Shown here piece by piece: positions 38,434 through 40,308 of a DNA stretch of 40,308 bases; the first letter of the stretch is position 1, and the number at the start of each line of letters is the position of its first letter. The notes beneath the pieces were generated by a model. It ran no database searches and was not told the DNA's origin. It saw nothing but the letters and a program-made list of their open reading frames with translations. The DNA comes from Streptomyces carpinensis (GTDB taxonomy: Bacteria; Actinomycetota; Actinomycetes; Streptomycetales; Streptomycetaceae): contig NZ_MUBM01000211.1 in the NCBI RefSeq assembly GCF_002154505.1, positions 1-40,308 on the forward strand, in the 5' to 3' direction. A program made the position numbers and the translations under genes.

Positions 38434-39927
38434 CTAAGCCGGTGCGCTGCCTGCGCCCTTGCCCTTCCCCTTGGGCAGGACCAGCCGGATCTCCTCCCGA
38501 AGCTCGTGGATCTTCGGATAGGTGGCGTACTCGGCGGTGAGCCGGTACATCTGGCGCAGCCGGTCCCAGGTGCGGCGGGAGGAGTTCGACCCCATCGCCA
38601 TCAGGGCCAATCGCGCGTACCTGGCCGCCTGTTCGGGATCGTCCGCGATGAAGCAGGCGGAGGCCATGGAGAGATGGTCGAAGATCTTCGACCGCTCGCG
38701 CCCGTCGATCCGCAGGGCCAGGGCCTTCTCCGCGTAGTGCTGGGCGTGCACGGCGGCGCCCGGGTCAAACTCGGCCAGCGTGCGGTACGCGAGCGCGTGC
38801 ATCCCGTACAGATCCTCGTCCTTGAAGGTCTGCATCCAGTCCAGCGGCTCCGCGTCGCCCTTCTCGGAGACGAACAGGTCCTCGGCCTGTCCGAGGGTGC
38901 GGCGCATTGCCTGGCCCTTGCCCATCGACGCCTGCGCCCAGGCCTCGATGGTGTGGAACATCGCCTTGGTGCGCGGCTGCAGGCGGTCGCCCGAGCCGGA
39001 CTGGGCGAGCTTCATCAGGTCCAGCGCCTCGTCGGGCCGGCCCAGATGCACCATCTGGCGGGCCGCGCGGGACAGCGCCTCGCCCGCGCGGGGCCGGTCA
39101 CCGCCCTCGCGCGCGGCGTGCGCGGCGATGACGAAGTACTTCTGGGCGGTGGGCTCCAGGCCGACGTCGTGCGACATCCAGCCCGCGAGGACGGCCAGGT
39201 TGGCGGCGACGCCCCACAGGCGCCGCTGGAGGTGGGGCGCGTGGTGGTAGGCGAGCATGCCGCCCACCTCGTTGAGCTGGCCGACCACCGCCTTGCGCTG
39301 CAGCCCGCCGCCGCGGGCCGCGTCCCAGGCCCGGAACACCTCCACCGAGCGCTCCAGTTCCTCGATCTCCTGCGATCCGACGGGAGCGGCGTCGTAGCGG
39401 TCGTACCCGACGGGGTCGGCGTGCAGGGATTGTTCGAGTTCCGGGGCGTCGGCCTTGAGAGTTGGGTCGGTGTGCAGCCAGTCGTACATGGCGCCGCTGA
39501 GTGCGGATCCCGCGGTGAGCGCGGCACCCGCGCCCACCAAGCCGCGTCGGTTGAGCATGAGGTCCATTCCCGTGAATTCGGTGAGGACCGCGGCGGTCTG
39601 CTCGGGCGCCCACGGCACTCCGTCGGGATGTTCCACACTCCCGTCGCCCTGCCGTTTCCCCGTGCGCCCGTGCCGTACCAGACCGAGGTCCTCGATGGTC
39701 ACGACACGGCCGAGACGCTCTGTGAACAGGGCCGCCAGCACCCTCGGCACGGGATCGCGCGGGATCTCTCCCATGTCGATCCACCGCCTCACCCGGGAGG
39801 TGTCGGTCGCCAACTGGGGGTGGCCCATGGCCGCCGCCTGCCGGTTGACCAGCCTCGCGAGCTCTCCCTTGGACCAGCCGGCCAGGCCGAACAGGTCCGC
39901 GAGACGGGTGTTGGGTTGTCCTGTCAC
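38434..39927 (-). CDS. NsdA-like TPR regulator
   Basis: A 497-residue protein. The N-terminal 65 residues look like an HTH-type domain (NTRLADLFGLAGWSKGELARLVNRQAAAMGHPQLATDTSRVRRWIDMGE), followed by a hydrophobic Ala/Gly segment (MLNRRGLVGAGAALTAGSALSG) and helical TPR-like repeats to the end, closing in KGKGKGAG. This is the layout of NsdA, a negative regulator of sporulation and antibiotic production in S. coelicolor, and its paralogues; orthology is not settled, so I give no symbol. GTG at 39927 has GGGGG seven bases upstream. It converges on the phosphatase gene with only 10 bp between stops. Confidence 0.82.
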   Translation of the reverse strand: MTGQPNTRLADLFGLAGWSKGELARLVNRQAAAMGHPQLATDTSRVRRWIDMGEIPRDPVPRVLAALFTERLGRVVTIEDLGLVRHGRTGKRQGDGSVEHPDGVPWAPEQTAAVLTEFTGMDLMLNRRGLVGAGAALTAGSALSGAMYDWLHTDPTLKADAPELEQSLHADPVGYDRYDAAPVGSQEIEELERSVEVFRAWDAARGGGLQRKAVVGQLNEVGGMLAYHHAPHLQRRLWGVAANLAVLAGWMSHDVGLEPTAQKYFVIAAHAAREGGDRPRAGEALSRAARQMVHLGRPDEALDLMKLAQSGSGDRLQPRTKAMFHTIEAWAQASMGKGQAMRRTLGQAEDLFVSEKGDAEPLDWMQTFKDEDLYGMHALAYRTLAEFDPGAAVHAQHYAEKALALRIDGRERSKIFDHLSMASACFIADDPEQAARYARLALMAMGSNSSRRTWDRLRQMYRLTAEYATYPKIHELREEIRLVLPKGKGKGAGSAPA

Positions 39928-40088
39928 GTCAAGCCCCCAGGTACTCGGCTGAGTTGACAGTAGACCCACCGAGACTTGCCGGGCGACTATTCGCCACGGT
40001 TCGCCAGGGTGCGCCAGATGGTGTGCCACCGGCCGACGGGTGTCAGGTAGGAACGCGCCACCCCGACCCGGTCGCCACTCGATATGAC

Positions 40089-40110
40089 GGGTGCATTCCC
40101 CAGGGTGCAT
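40089..40110. repeat. Direct repeat of GGGTGCAT upstream of the last gene
   Basis: GGGTGCAT at 40089-40096 and 40103-40110, centre spacing 14 bp. It lies in the divergent region (39928-40172) between the NsdA-like gene and the right-edge gene, together with four iterated GCCA motifs (39992-40030). It could be a regulator site; nothing more can be said. Confidence 0.35.
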
Positions 40111-40172
40111 CCAGGCGTCCGGGCCGGGCGGTGCGCGCCAAGCAGCAGGCACACGAAGGGATCTGTCTCGCC

Positions 40173-40308
40173 ATGTACGCAGCATCGTCCTCCGTGTCCG
40201 CCCCGCCCCGGTCGCTGCGCCCCCGTCCGGGCGCCGGCGGTCCCTACCTCGACCCCGCGCGTCCGGCGGCCCCCGTGCTCGGTGTGGGCCGGCCGCGGCG
40301 CGCCGCGG
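40173..40308 (+). CDS. Unidentified protein, N-terminal part (3' partial)
   Basis: An ATG at 40173 with GAAGGGATC upstream opens a frame to the window edge: MYAASSSVSAPPRSLRPRPG followed by a Gly/Pro/Ala-rich stretch. Only 45 residues are visible, all low-complexity, so I do not recognise the family. Divergent from the NsdA-like gene. Confidence 0.55.
   Translation, partial: MYAASSSVSAPPRSLRPRPGAGGPYLDPARPAAPVLGVGRPRRAA

Overview
The window is high-GC chromosomal DNA from an actinomycete, almost certainly a Streptomyces. It has very strong G/C preference at third codon positions, a long chaplin with a sortase signal, an SsgA-like protein, a streptophobe membrane protein, a clpP3-clpP4-popR locus, a SigB/SigF-type sigma factor, F420 and mycothiol-type enzymes, and a rare TTA codon in a developmental-type phosphatase. 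I saw no tRNA, rRNA, CRISPR array, intact transposase, phage module or recognisable secondary-metabolite cluster. It reads as accessory or arm-like chromosome made of many short transcription units.

Layout. 1-7.7 kb: membrane-anchored protein tail, F420 oxidoreductase, DUF6328 membrane protein, aldo/keto reductase, RNase HI with a Cys-rich tail, two VOC proteins and an epoxide hydrolase. The noncoding stretch at 4.35-4.84 kb holds a decayed tandem repeat and a MITE-like fragment. 7.7-11.4 kb: the clearest regulatory module, with a PopR-type operator, clpP3, clpP4, a terminator split by a MITE, popR, a SigB-type sigma factor and a convergent anti-sigma-type ATPase. Sigma factor and ATPase genes both have matching GNNT-N15-GGGTAY promoters. 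11.6-18.4 kb: streptophobe, an unknown protein, an NTF2-like protein, an aldo/keto reductase divergent from a LysR regulator, a DinB-type protein, and adenosine deaminase with a VOC protein. 18.6-21.3 kb: a second MITE, a BlaI-M56 pair with a BlaI-type operator, a dienelactone hydrolase and a hydrolase remnant.

22-24.6 kb: a split ArsR/SRPBCC operon, a YciI protein, an FMN reductase behind a cysteine-codon leader peptide and attenuator-like hairpin, and a fused ArsR-SRPBCC protein. 24.7-29.5 kb: a large secreted protein, a GlsB-type protein, an epimerase remnant, two GNAT acetyltransferases and a long chaplin. 29.7-35.8 kb: secreted tripeptidyl aminopeptidase-like hydrolase, asparagine synthetase, a baeRF-family protein and a Gfo/Idh/MocA oxidoreductase. 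36.1-40.3 kb: a development-flavoured group with an SsgA-like protein, a TTA-containing PAS-PP2C phosphatase, an NsdA-like TPR regulator and the start of an unidentified gene.

I found no convincing wholly new multi-gene system. The observations I rate highest are the ClpP4 subunit lacking the catalytic histidine, the MITE sitting in the loop of the clpP4/popR bidirectional terminator, the paired SigB-type promoters, the leaderless cysteine leader peptide before the FMN reductase, and the TTA codon in the phosphatase gene.
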